Assembly (NCBI GenBank): GCA_902825945.1
Contig: CADECY010000010.1
Coordinates: 75,869 to 130,973 of the forward strand
DNA from: an uncultured Acidobacteriota bacterium
GTDB taxonomy: Bacteria > Acidobacteriota > Terriglobia > Bryobacterales > Bryobacteraceae
Direction: 5' to 3'
Length of the DNA: 55,105 nucleotides
The translations under genes and the position numbers were made by a program. Position 1 is the stretch's first letter, and every line of letters starts with the position of its first letter. Shown piece by piece: positions 16,585 to 24,963 of the stretch. The notes beneath the pieces were generated by a model. It was not told the DNA's origin. It made no database searches and saw only the letters and a program-made list of their open reading frames with translations.

Positions 16585-18378
16585 GTGAAACCGAATCAGC
16601 CGTCTCGATTGCTGCTCGCGCTTTCGATCACCAGCGCTGCTCTCGCTCAAAGCTCCCGGCTCAGCCCTGATCTCCGAAAGCTGCTCGACACCCAAATTCC
16701 CAAGGAAGTGGAAGTGCTTGTCCAATTCGGCTCCAAGGACAAGACCGCGAAGGTTCAATCCAAGCTATTGAAGGGCAAGACCAGCAAAGTGTACGAGGAG
16801 ATCGGCGCGGCTGCCCAGACGATGCTCGCGAAAGATATCCGGGCACTCGAGTCGAACCCGGACATCGACTACGTCTCGCTCGACCGTAAGGTGAAAGCCT
16901 CAGTCGCGCAGGCCACCGACTTCGCCAACGTGACCGCCGGCGTGGACACCGCCGCTTCCCGTGGTCTCACCGGCAAGGGAATCGGGGTCGCTGTGATTGA
17001 CTCTGGGATCGCGGCTCACCCGGATCTCGCGCCCCGCGTGGTCTATCGGGAGAGCTTCATCAACGGACTGAACACAGACGCATATGGACACGGCACCCAT
17101 GTGGCCGGAATCATCGCGGGCAACGGTTCGGCCTCAGCGGGGGCTGTTCGCGGTGTTGCGCCAGACGTCAACCTGATCGATCTGCGCGCGCTCGACGCGC
17201 AGGGCACCAGCAGCGACTCAATCCTGATCGCCGCCATCGAACGGGCGATTCAGCTCCGTACGGAATACAACGTCCGCGTGATCAATCTCTCGGTGGGCCG
17301 GCCCATCTACGAAAGCCTCGATCGCGACCCCTTGGTGAAGGCCGTCGATGCCGCCTGGCGGAAGGGAATCACCGTCGTGGTGGCCGCCGGTAACGGCGGA
17401 CGCTCCGGTTATGCGACGATCCTTTCGCCCGCCAACTCGCCAGCGGTGATCACGGTGGGATCGATGAAGACGCTCGGGACGCCTTCGCGCACCGATGACA
17501 TCATCGCGAGCTACAGTTCGAAGGGTCCCTCGTGGGGAGACATGGTCGTGAAGCCCGACATGGTGGCTCCCGGCAATCTGATCGTAGCCGCGCGAGTGCC
17601 GGGTTCGACGCTCGATCGCACCTATCCGGCCAATGTGGTGGACTCTTACTATTCCCGCGCGGGCGGAACCAGCGCGGCGGCTCCCTTTGTGGCTGGAGCG
17701 GCTGCGTTGTTGCTCGAGGCCGATCCTACGCTGACTCCCGACATGATCAAGGCGCGGCTGATGAAGTCTGCCTGGAAGGGCTTCGCGCCCTCGAGCGTGA
17801 GCGTCGATCTCTCCACAGGAGCCGTCTATCCGGCAACCCATGACATGTTCACGGTGGGCGCCGGTTATCTGGATGTCGCGGCCGCACTCGCCGACACCGC
17901 CAGGCCGGCCGCTCCCGCAACCTCTCCCTGGATCGTCTACAACGCGGGATTGAGTCAGGGGCTGCTAGTCAACCCCCGCAGGTCGCTGTGGGACAACTTC
18001 ACTTGGAGCCTCACCAACGTTTGGGGACGTCAGGCGGTCGAGCCGTTGACGGTGGCCTGGGGCGATACCGCCGCCTGGGGATCCACCGCGAGGGTGTACG
18101 GCTCGACGGCGGCGTGGGGTGATACGGCGGCGTGGGGTTCGGCCACCGCCCGGACCGCGACGGTAGCCTGGGGCGACACCGTGGCTTGGGGAGACACGGC
18201 GGCCTGGGGATCGTCGGCGGCTTGGGGCTCGACGGCCCGTTGGGGAACCAGCGCCGCCTGGGGCTCGACTTCCGCCAAAGCGGACTCGGCTGCATGGGGT
18301 GACACTGTGTCATGGGGCGACACGGTGTCATGGGGCGATTCCGCTGCCTGGGGCGCCTGGTTCGCGGGAGAAAAATAG
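16585..18378 (+). CDS. Secreted subtilisin-like serine protease with Trp-Gly repeat tail
   Basis: The frame extends to 16348, but GTG 16585 starts a plausible signal peptide (VKPNQPSRLLLALSITSAAL), giving 597 residues. An inhibitor-I9-like propeptide lies around 40-105. The S8 catalytic triad is complete: Asp139 in VAVIDSGIAAHPDL, His169 in YGHGTHVAG and Ser363 in GGTSAAAPFVAG, with oxyanion Asn270 (AAGNGG). From about residue 488 a tail of 110 residues repeats AWGDT/AWGST-like units. The gene is divergent from the secreted metallopeptidase, so both may serve extracellular protein breakdown. The start codon is uncertain because the ribosome-binding site is weak. Confidence 0.88.
   Translation: MKPNQPSRLLLALSITSAALAQSSRLSPDLRKLLDTQIPKEVEVLVQFGSKDKTAKVQSKLLKGKTSKVYEEIGAAAQTMLAKDIRALESNPDIDYVSLDRKVKASVAQATDFANVTAGVDTAASRGLTGKGIGVAVIDSGIAAHPDLAPRVVYRESFINGLNTDAYGHGTHVAGIIAGNGSASAGAVRGVAPDVNLIDLRALDAQGTSSDSILIAAIERAIQLRTEYNVRVINLSVGRPIYESLDRDPLVKAVDAAWRKGITVVVAAGNGGRSGYATILSPANSPAVITVGSMKTLGTPSRTDDIIASYSSKGPSWGDMVVKPDMVAPGNLIVAARVPGSTLDRTYPANVVDSYYSRAGGTSAAAPFVAGAAALLLEADPTLTPDMIKARLMKSAWKGFAPSSVSVDLSTGAVYPATHDMFTVGAGYLDVAAALADTARPAAPATSPWIVYNAGLSQGLLVNPRRSLWDNFTWSLTNVWGRQAVEPLTVAWGDTAAWGSTARVYGSTAAWGDTAAWGSATARTATVAWGDTVAWGDTAAWGSSAAWGSTARWGTSAAWGSTSAKADSAAWGDTVSWGDTVSWGDSAAWGAWFAGEK
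18049..18363 (+). repeat. In-frame repeat encoding AWGDT/AWGST units
   Basis: About 14 Trp-Gly units occur in some 105 codons. The DNA repeats of the kind GCCTGGGG(C/A)-GA(T/C)AC are imperfect, so the array is selected at protein level or has diverged. It encodes the C-terminal tail of the subtilase. Confidence 0.85.
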
Positions 18379-18437
18379 GCGGGCGTTGGGCCTTTTCACG
18401 GAAGCTCCACGCTCTCCATGAACGAGGAGCTGCCCAA

Positions 18438-19233
18438 ATGAAAGAATCCCGAATTCTCACGATCGCGCTCGCCACCGCCGCGAGCGGGTTTGCGCAACAG
18501 ACGCCTCTCTATTCCACATCGACCTTCTTCCACGTCGCCGACGGCAAGGGACAGGCCTACGTCGAGTACAGCAAAGCGCACACGCGCAAGATGATGGAAT
18601 TGGCTTTGAAAGAGGACCCGGCGTTTCCGCGGTCCTGCTCACGCAGGTGATCTACGGTGGTAATCCAGAACCTCGGGGAAACTACGTGCTCTTCACGATC
18701 CGCGAGGGGTTCGCCGCAACCGGAAAGCGCGATGCGAGACTTGATCGCCAAAAAGGCCCTCGGAATGATGTATGCGGACTACATCACCAAGTCGAGTGCC
18801 TACCGGACTCGTGTGGGCCAGGTGCTCTCGCGCCAACTCGCCATCGCCAGATCAGCGCCGACTGTCGAGGGCGACATCATCGGCTACGACTATATGAAGA
18901 TCGCCGAAGGCCGCCAATCCGATTACTTCGCGATGGAGGAGAACGACTTCAAGCCGCTGCACGAGCACCACGTCAAGTCGGGCGGCATGAAACGGTGGTC
19001 GCTATGGCCCGGTGAGGCTGCCTGGCGGTGACGATCGCGCCCACGATGCGGTGACCACGCAGGTCTACAAGGATCTCCCGTCCGCCCTGGCGCGGCCGCG
19101 TTTCGAAGCGCCGGCACACGAAGGGCGTCCCAACACGAGCTTCGCCGCTGTCGCCGAAAGGGCGCGCACCACGAGAAAGCGCGTCCGGAGCGAGATGCGC
19201 CGCGTGGTTTGGGGGGTGTCGCGCCCGCAGTAG
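18438..19233 (+). pseudogene. Frameshifted gene for a small exported protein
   Basis: ATG 18438 begins a signal peptide (MKESRILTIALATAASGFAQ) and reads to KEDPAF, then shifts. The next frame continues the same protein (AVLLTQVIYGGNPEPRGNYV). A second shift near 18730 returns to AMRDLIAKKALGMMYADY and GDIIGYDYMKIAEGRQSDYF. A third near 19008 leads to GGDDRAHDAVTTQVYKDLPS and a stop at 19233. Joined, the pieces would make about 260 residues. I do not recognise the family. Three independent shifts argue for a decayed gene, although sequencing errors cannot be excluded. Confidence 0.72.
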
Positions 19234-19241
19234 TGCTCCGC

Positions 19242-20006
19242 TCACTGGCGCGTGAGGAGTTGCCGCGCATTGGCTTCGAAGATTCGGACTGTCCGCTCCT
19301 CGGGCAGTCCGGATTCGCGCATCTTGAGTAGCGCGGCATCGAGCGTGAACAACGGCGCGTTCGACCCGAAAAGGATCCGCTCGACCGGTATCGGTTCCAC
19401 CAGCCGTGCGATCCCTTCGATGCCCTCGACCGTTGCGATGTCGAAGAAGACGTTGCTCAGCGCGGCGAGAGGTGCGAGCTTCGGTCCGCGCAAAGCGGAC
19501 CACCAATTGAGAAGCACCACCGGAACCCCCGGCGCGCGCGAGAGCAGCGGGCCGGGATCCACGAGGGGAACGCGCAGCAGCGGATGCTGGGTCCGCGCGT
19601 CTTCCATCGATACCGCGACTTGGACGATCAACTTCCGCGCCTCGGCGGCTTCGAGCAATTGCGCGAACTCGGGATCGTTCAGGCCGTATCCGTGATAGTT
19701 GGGATGCAGCCGGATTCCTCGCATCTCGTACTCTTCCTCGCATCGCCGCAGATCCTCGCGCCAATCGGGCAGCTTCGGATTCACCGATCCGAAGGGAATC
19801 AGGATTCCCGCTCCATGGCGGCGGCATTCGTCCGCCAGTCGCGCGTTGACTCCTCCGGTGTCGCGATGCAGCAGGCCATCGAAGCTGCCCGCCCATGCCT
19901 GCGTGATGCCGCGAGCGCGCAAGCGCGCCACCAGATCCGGTGTTTCGTCACCCGGCAGCCGGCGGAACGGCCAGCGCGACAGCGTGACGTTCGTATCGAT
20001 GATCAC
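19242..20006 (-). CDS. Amidohydrolase-2-like TIM-barrel protein
   Basis: The start is GTG 20006, which overlaps the stop of the upstream gene as GTGA; the earlier part of the open frame lies inside that gene. The 254-residue protein starts VIIDTNVTLSRWPFRRL, typical of a subgroup of amidohydrolase-related proteins in which the usual DxHxH metal motif is replaced by DTN. Later conserved segments include IRLHPNYHGYGL and VERILFGSNAPLF. It is probably a cytoplasmic partner of the coupled Tat-exported paralogue upstream. Absence of the first two His ligands makes a metal-dependent hydrolase mechanism uncertain. Confidence 0.78.
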   Translation of the reverse strand: MIIDTNVTLSRWPFRRLPGDETPDLVARLRARGITQAWAGSFDGLLHRDTGGVNARLADECRRHGAGILIPFGSVNPKLPDWREDLRRCEEEYEMRGIRLHPNYHGYGLNDPEFAQLLEAAEARKLIVQVAVSMEDARTQHPLLRVPLVDPGPLLSRAPGVPVVLLNWWSALRGPKLAPLAALSNVFFDIATVEGIEGIARLVEPIPVERILFGSNAPLFTLDAALLKMRESGLPEERTVRIFEANARQLLTRQ

Positions 20007-20884
20007 GCGTGGTAGCCTTTCGCGCGGAGCACCGGCGCGTAGAGCCGCCGCAAATTGCCGCCGAGGATGAGCGCCTTCGCCGAATCGGAGATGTCCGCGC
20101 CCAGGACCTTTGCTGATTGCGAGGCGAAACTCCGTCCGCCCACGTCGCTGCCGTAGACGACGCGTTCGGCGCCCAGTTCGCGCACCGCCATCTCGATCAT
20201 CCCGGAGGTGGGATCGAAGCCCGCGCACTCGGCCACGATGTTCTTCGCGGGACGCAGAGTCCGGATTCCGGTCTCCCAATTGCCGCCCGAGTGCGCACAA
20301 ATGAAGTTGGCGCGCGGGTGCCGCAATGCGAGTTCCACGAGATCGGCTGGACTCGATTCACCGGGTTCAACTCCGTTTACTCTCGTCCAACAATGCTGGA
20401 TTACCGGCACGTTCATCGAGATGGCACGCTCGACGATAGGGTCCATCTCGGGCGCGTTGCAGCGCTTGTCGATCTCGAGTTCACCCACGCCGATCATTGG
20501 CCCGTCGCGCACGCAGCGATCGAACTCGCGCACACTGAACTCCGGATACAGCGGGCTCAGGTACACCGACCCGAACGCGCGATCGGGAAAGCCGCGGATC
20601 GCGCGCATCACGCGGTCGTTCTCTTCGCGAATCTGTTCCGTCGTGGGATGGAGTGCCGACGAGTAGCCCTGCGAGAGAATCATCCGCTCGATCCCCAACC
20701 GGTCGGCGCAACGCACCAGCACTTCCATGCGCGTCTCGGGCGAATCGCCCGGAACCGAGTAGAGGTGGCAGTGGACATCCCAGACGCGAAACCGCGCGGA
20801 GGGACTCTGTCCGTGCGCCCACCACGCCATGCCGGCGGCCGCGGACCCGAGACCCGTGCGAAGAAATCGGCGGCGATGGAGCAT
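20003..20884 (-). CDS. Tat-exported amidohydrolase (TIM-barrel metal-dependent hydrolase)
   Basis: The 293-residue protein has a twin-arginine leader (MLHRRRFLRTGLGSAAAGMA) and an amidohydrolase-2 barrel. Metal-ligand motifs are VHCHLY (HxH), VIQHCW, FICAHSGGNW and the Asp of VYGSDVGG. Relatives are decarboxylases or hydrolases such as ACMS decarboxylase-like proteins. Unlike the coupled downstream gene, this copy retains the metal site. The two genes overlap by four bases, so they may form a complex or act in sequence. The substrate is unknown. Confidence 0.82.
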   Translation of the reverse strand: MLHRRRFLRTGLGSAAAGMAWWAHGQSPSARFRVWDVHCHLYSVPGDSPETRMEVLVRCADRLGIERMILSQGYSSALHPTTEQIREENDRVMRAIRGFPDRAFGSVYLSPLYPEFSVREFDRCVRDGPMIGVGELEIDKRCNAPEMDPIVERAISMNVPVIQHCWTRVNGVEPGESSPADLVELALRHPRANFICAHSGGNWETGIRTLRPAKNIVAECAGFDPTSGMIEMAVRELGAERVVYGSDVGGRSFASQSAKVLGADISDSAKALILGGNLRRLYAPVLRAKGYHA

Positions 20885-20934
20885 AGCTCCTATTCTGCGA
20901 TATCCGGCGGCGCGGAATCGGCGAGAATCGAATC

Positions 20935-21444
20935 ATGGTCCCAGTCAGCCAGCTTTCCGCCTGCGTGACGCCCGAGGCGACGCTCGACCAGCCGGTGGAG
21001 CACCTGCGCGCCTGCCATCGCCGGATCGAGCAGAGGCTGGAAGCGCTCGAACGCGGGGCAGCCGGTCTCGGCACGCAACCGGATGAGGCGCGGGCCGTGA
21101 TCGCAAAGTCGCTGCGGTTCCTCGAGACCAACGGCGCCTGGCACACCGAGGATGAAGAGCAGAGCGTGTTTCCTCGGCTGCTTGCCAAGATCGCACCGGG
21201 TGATCGCGAGTTCCTGCGACAACTGTCGGAGCAGCACGAAAGGGTCGAAGCGCTGGTGGCACGGCTGCGCGAGACACCGCTCGACGACCCTCGCTTCCCC
21301 AGTGCGGCGGCGGATGTGGCGCGCGCCTATCGCGAGCACATCGCGTTCGAGGAGACTCGGTTGCTCGAGGTGGCGCGGGTGGCGCTGAATCCGGCGGAGA
21401 TCGCCGAGGTCGCGGCGGAGATGAAAGCCCGGCGCGGACTCTGA
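20935..21444 (+). CDS. Hemerythrin HHE-domain protein
   Basis: The 169-residue cytoplasmic protein is a four-helix HHE domain. Candidate iron ligands are His in LRACHRRIEQRLE, HTEDEEQSVFPRL, LSEQHERVEAL and YREHIAFEETRLL, in the order expected for a di-iron hemerythrin-like site. Such proteins are implicated in oxygen, NO or iron handling. It stands alone between divergent and convergent neighbours, with its stop abutting the stop of the dehydrogenase gene. No operon partner indicates a specific role. Confidence 0.88.
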   Translation: MVPVSQLSACVTPEATLDQPVEHLRACHRRIEQRLEALERGAAGLGTQPDEARAVIAKSLRFLETNGAWHTEDEEQSVFPRLLAKIAPGDREFLRQLSEQHERVEALVARLRETPLDDPRFPSAAADVARAYREHIAFEETRLLEVARVALNPAEIAEVAAEMKARRGL

Positions 21445-22200
21445 TTATTCGAGTGTATTGCCGCCGTTCACCGCGATCTTTTGCCCGGTGACGAAGTTGG
21501 CCCCTTCTGAAGCAAGATACGCCACCGCTTCGGCGACATCGCGCGGAATCCCCTGCCGCTTCATCGGTACCGAATTCGCGTAGGCCGCCAGATCCTCGGC
21601 GCTCGTGCCATCGTGCCGCTCGGTTGGAATCCAGCCTGGAGCGACGAGGTTCACCGTGATGCCCCACGGCGCGAGTTCACGCGCCCAGGATCGCGTTTGG
21701 CCGTACTGCGCTCCCTTGGCCGCGACGTAGTTGGCGAATCGCGGATTGCCCATCTCGAAGACTTCGCTGCCGATCTGAATGATCCGGCCCGAACGGCGCG
21801 CCTTCATCTCCGGGAGGCACGCCTTCACGAGTAGCAGCGGCGACTTGACGAAAAACTCGAGCTGGTCGAGGTACGACTGCCACGTCTGCTGTTCGATCGA
21901 AAGGAACGGTTGTGGCCCCGTGGCGTTGACCACCAGGACATCCACCGGTCCCCATTGGGACTTGATCGCGCTCACCATCCCGTGGATCGCCGGTTCATCG
22001 CGAATGTCGGCGCGATGGGCAAACGCCTCGCCACCTGCCTCGCGAATCGCCGAGCAAACGGAATCGGCCTTCGCGGGGCTACCGTGGTAGTTCACACACA
22101 CGCGAGCGCCGAGTGCGCCCAGTTTCCAGGCAATCGCCGCTCCGAGTCCGCGGGAAGATCCTGTCACCAGGGCGGTCTTGCCGGTCAAGTCTCTTGTCAT
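21445..22200 (-). CDS. Short-chain dehydrogenase/reductase (FabG-like)
   Basis: The 251-residue protein has the classical SDR features: the cofactor loop TGSSRGLGAA near residues 14-23, an NATG-type motif in VVNATGPQ, and the catalytic Tyr-x-x-x-Lys in YVAAKGAQ. The catalytic Ser is in IQIGSEVF. The C-terminus FVTGQKIAVNGGNTLE is typical of 3-oxoacyl-ACP reductase-like enzymes. An NADP(H) preference is suggested by the early basic residues. It may reduce a keto group in fatty acid or secondary metabolism; no pathway neighbours are present. Confidence 0.9.
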   Translation of the reverse strand: MTRDLTGKTALVTGSSRGLGAAIAWKLGALGARVCVNYHGSPAKADSVCSAIREAGGEAFAHRADIRDEPAIHGMVSAIKSQWGPVDVLVVNATGPQPFLSIEQQTWQSYLDQLEFFVKSPLLLVKACLPEMKARRSGRIIQIGSEVFEMGNPRFANYVAAKGAQYGQTRSWARELAPWGITVNLVAPGWIPTERHDGTSAEDLAAYANSVPMKRQGIPRDVAEAVAYLASEGANFVTGQKIAVNGGNTLE

Positions 22201-22249
22201 GCGGACTCATTGTAGCGTCCGCCGCGGACTCTTCCCCGGCCGGCCCGTT

Positions 22250-22333
22250 CTAGCGGGTCTTCGGGGAATTGCCCAGCATGGATAGGAAAAGGCCGAATAT
22301 CAAGAAGCCGGCCACCAAACCAGAAATCAACAT
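22250..22333 (-). CDS. Possible 27-residue membrane miniprotein
   Basis: ATG 22333 is preceded by GAGGACTGGAGG, a strong ribosome-binding region. It opens MLISGLVAGFLIFGLFLSML and ends GNSPKTR before TAG, so it would be a single membrane helix with a positive C-terminus. It fills an otherwise empty 195-base gap. Size and lack of known homologues keep confidence low. Confidence 0.35.
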   Translation of the reverse strand: MLISGLVAGFLIFGLFLSMLGNSPKTR

Positions 22334-22494
22334 CCTCCAGTCCTCACTTTCGCACTCGCAACCAGTGCAATCTGCCTGCCAAATCTGCTCTCACTATGGA
22401 AAGCGTTCTCCCTAGTAGATTCGGATCACGCCATGCGCGTTTCCCTCAAAAAAATTTCCTGACTTCCATTGCGCGTATATGCTACGTTGTCGCC

Positions 22495-23772
22495 ATGCAA
22501 CTGGATTTGGCGTTCGGCAAGACCGGACTCGCGATCAACCTGGCGGATCGATTCGACTTCCGCGTTCTCGAGGCACGCTCCGCTGAGCCCTTGCCCGATT
22601 GGCGCGCCGCGCTCGATCATGCGCTCGACAATCCGATCGGACGGCCCCCGTTGCGGGTATTGGCTGAAGGCAAGCGCTCGGCCGCCATCAGCGTGTGCGA
22701 CATCACACGTCCTGTGCCGAATCGTCACACCCTGCCCGCCATCCTGCCCCGCCTCGAAGCAGCCGGAATTCCGAGCGAAGGCATCACGATCCTGATCGCC
22801 ACCGGACTCCATCGCCCGGCCACCGATGCCGAGATCCGCGAGATCGTGGGCGAAGACGTCGCGGCGCGATACCGGGTGGTGAACCACTACGCACGCAACC
22901 TCTCCGAACATCGCCACCTTGGGACCACCGCCTCGGGCACGCCGGTTTACATCGATGAACGTTTCGTTGGAGCCGATCTGCACATCACCCTCGGCTTCAT
23001 AGAGCCGCACCTCATGCTCGGTTATTCCGGCGGACGAAAGCTGATCGCCCCCGGACTGGCGGCGCAGGAGACCATCAAGGTCTTGCACAGCCCGAAGTTC
23101 ATGCAGGATCCCCGGACGCACGAAGGTTCGATCGAGGACAATCCGCTCCATCGCGAATTGCTCGACATTGCCTCCATGGCCCGGCACGATTTCATGGTGG
23201 ACGTGGCGCTCACACGTAAGCGCGAGATCGCGGGCGTCTTCGCGGGGGATCCAGTCGAGGCGCACCGCGCGGGCGTCGCACTGGTTTCGAAGGTAATGCT
23301 CGAGCTGGTGAACCACCCGGCGGATGCTGTGATCACGACCTCGGCCGGCTATCCGCTCGACCTGACGTTCTACCAGGCGGTCAAGGGCGTCACCGCGGCG
23401 CAGCACGTGGTCAAGCCCGGGGGAAAGATCCTGCTCGTTGCTGCATGTTCGGAGGGCCCGGGGGCCGAGGAGTTCCGCGACATGCTGAGGGCTTGGCCCG
23501 ATCCGGAGCGGTTCCTCGAGTCGCTGAACGGATCACCAGTGGCCGTGGATCAGTGGCAGCTCGAAAAGCTCGCGCTCGTCACGCGCCGTGCCGATCTGCT
23601 CTACTACGTTCCCGGACTTCCGGCGGACTACTATCCGTCGCTGTGGGGCGAGGCGTTCGGGCGGATCGAAGATGCGATCGCGGCTCTGACGCGAGACCTG
23701 CCGGACGGCGCCCGGGTGGCGCTGATCCCGGAGGGTCCGTACGTGCTGGCGAAGGCGATGGCAACGGCATAG
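22495..23772 (+). CDS. larA: Nickel-dependent lactate racemase family protein (LarA)
   Basis: ATG 22495 gives 425 residues, almost the length of Lactobacillus LarA (424). Residues known to bind the nickel-pincer nucleotide or catalyse are all present, shifted by two or three positions: Asp69 and Arg72 in CDITRPVPN, His106 in TGLHRP, His172 in EPHLMLGYSGG, Lys182 in GGRK and His198 in VLHSP. The enzyme would racemise lactate or another 2-hydroxy acid in the cytoplasm. Cofactor synthesis needs LarB, LarC and LarE, none of which is in this window. An AT-rich TATGCT 12 bases before the start could be a -10 box. Confidence 0.9.
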   Translation: MQLDLAFGKTGLAINLADRFDFRVLEARSAEPLPDWRAALDHALDNPIGRPPLRVLAEGKRSAAISVCDITRPVPNRHTLPAILPRLEAAGIPSEGITILIATGLHRPATDAEIREIVGEDVAARYRVVNHYARNLSEHRHLGTTASGTPVYIDERFVGADLHITLGFIEPHLMLGYSGGRKLIAPGLAAQETIKVLHSPKFMQDPRTHEGSIEDNPLHRELLDIASMARHDFMVDVALTRKREIAGVFAGDPVEAHRAGVALVSKVMLELVNHPADAVITTSAGYPLDLTFYQAVKGVTAAQHVVKPGGKILLVAACSEGPGAEEFRDMLRAWPDPERFLESLNGSPVAVDQWQLEKLALVTRRADLLYYVPGLPADYYPSLWGEAFGRIEDAIAALTRDLPDGARVALIPEGPYVLAKAMATA

Positions 23773-24147
23773 CGGATCGCTTTCGAAAATATCCTCCGCT
23801 TCGGCGAAAGTGTCTTCGCCGGATTGACGTTCATCCTGGCACCATTGGAGCCCATTGCGGCCGAGCCGAACGTTCCGGAGGACAACGAAAACTTCACGTT
23901 CTGGCGGCCACGTGTGTCGTAGCCGTTTCAATCAACACTCTTGGAGCGCCACGGCGCCGCTCCTGGAGACGCACCTGCCCCTGGTGCCATCAAACTTCGG
24001 TTCTGTCAGTCCGGTCAACGTGGGAGTTCTTCGCAGCATCGCGCATTCCTCCAGCCGGACGTGGCGGGGCGCTTCCGGCCGGCCAACCTGTGGACTCCAC
24101 CACCGGGGTTCTTTTTCATCGCGGTGACAAGGTAGCCGCGTGCTCTT
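23773..24147 (+). other. Gene-free stretch after larA
   Basis: No convincing gene is seen in these 375 bases. The larA frame stays open for 49 codons beyond its TAG (RIAFENILRFGESVFAG..., stop at 23920-23922) without a start codon or a recognised domain. Both strands carry only short frames with arginine-rich, non-protein-like composition. Confidence 0.5.
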
Positions 24148-24951
24148 TCAGGGGCGGGCCGCCTTCGGACGCGGCGCCGCCTCGCCCTGGGTCAAACCCA
24201 TCGACCACTTGATCGCCTCGAGCCACATCTTCTGGACATCGGGGCGATTCCAGGAATCCTCGCGGTGGCCGAATGTCGAGTAGAACACCCGGCCCGCGCC
24301 GTAGTTCCGCACCCAAGCCACCGCGAAATCCCGGTCGGTCCGCTTGACGTTCTTGTTGGCAAGGTCGAGCTTCGCGGCGTCCAGGCTCATCAACACGCGA
24401 ACGCGTTCGCGGCTGAAGTTCTTCACCTGATAGATCTCGTCCATGATCCGGAATTCCTTGGGGAAGTGCCGCACGATCGGATGATCGGGATCTTCAACCA
24501 CCACCGGCGCCTGGAACTGATTCCATGGATGCAAGTCGAAGTAGCCGCCCGTCATCTCGCCATATTCCGGCCAGTTGTAGAAGGTGTCGATCGCGCTGTG
24601 CGCGCCGACGAAGCCCTTGCCGCCGCGCACGAACGCGAGCAGGTCCGCCTTCTGGCTATCGTCCAGATCGAGTTCGCCGGTGGTGTAGAACAGCACAGCG
24701 TCGAAATAGTCGAGGTTCTTGCCGTTGGCGTCGAGCTTCCTGCGCGTGATCAGTTGCGTGTCGGTGCGAATGAAAGTGTCGTAAACACCGGACTCCTGGC
24801 CGATCTTCCAGATCGTCGCCAGCCCGTGCGAGGTGGCGTCGTGCTGGAAACCCTTCACCTGCCCAATGGCGAGGAGGCGCTTGCGATTCTGTGCGAGCGC
24901 GGGAACTGTGGCGAGAATCAGTGTGAGAACGATCGCGATACGGCGCGGCAT
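24148..24951 (-). CDS. Exported ThuA-domain protein
   Basis: The 267-residue protein has a signal peptide (MPRRIAIVLTLILATVPALA) followed by a ThuA-like domain, a class-I glutamine amidotransferase-like fold. Visible signatures are VKGFQHDATSHGL, FDAVLFYTTGEL, GKGFVGAHSAIDTFYNWPEY and GRVFYSTFGHREDSW. The domain is named after a trehalose-utilisation protein and is frequent in secreted proteins of Acidobacteriota and Planctomycetes, where a role in sugar metabolism is suspected but not established. It is followed closely by no partner gene; the dehydrogenase upstream is 12 bases away on the same strand. Confidence 0.87.
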   Translation of the reverse strand: MPRRIAIVLTLILATVPALAQNRKRLLAIGQVKGFQHDATSHGLATIWKIGQESGVYDTFIRTDTQLITRRKLDANGKNLDYFDAVLFYTTGELDLDDSQKADLLAFVRGGKGFVGAHSAIDTFYNWPEYGEMTGGYFDLHPWNQFQAPVVVEDPDHPIVRHFPKEFRIMDEIYQVKNFSRERVRVLMSLDAAKLDLANKNVKRTDRDFAVAWVRNYGAGRVFYSTFGHREDSWNRPDVQKMWLEAIKWSMGLTQGEAAPRPKAARP

Positions 24952-24963
24952 GCTCGCATCGTC

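Noticed and set aside
23773..23922. Open frame continuing 49 codons past the larA stop
   Set aside because: LarA already has full family length. The extension has no start codon and no known domain, so chance openness or an old fragment is more likely than readthrough.
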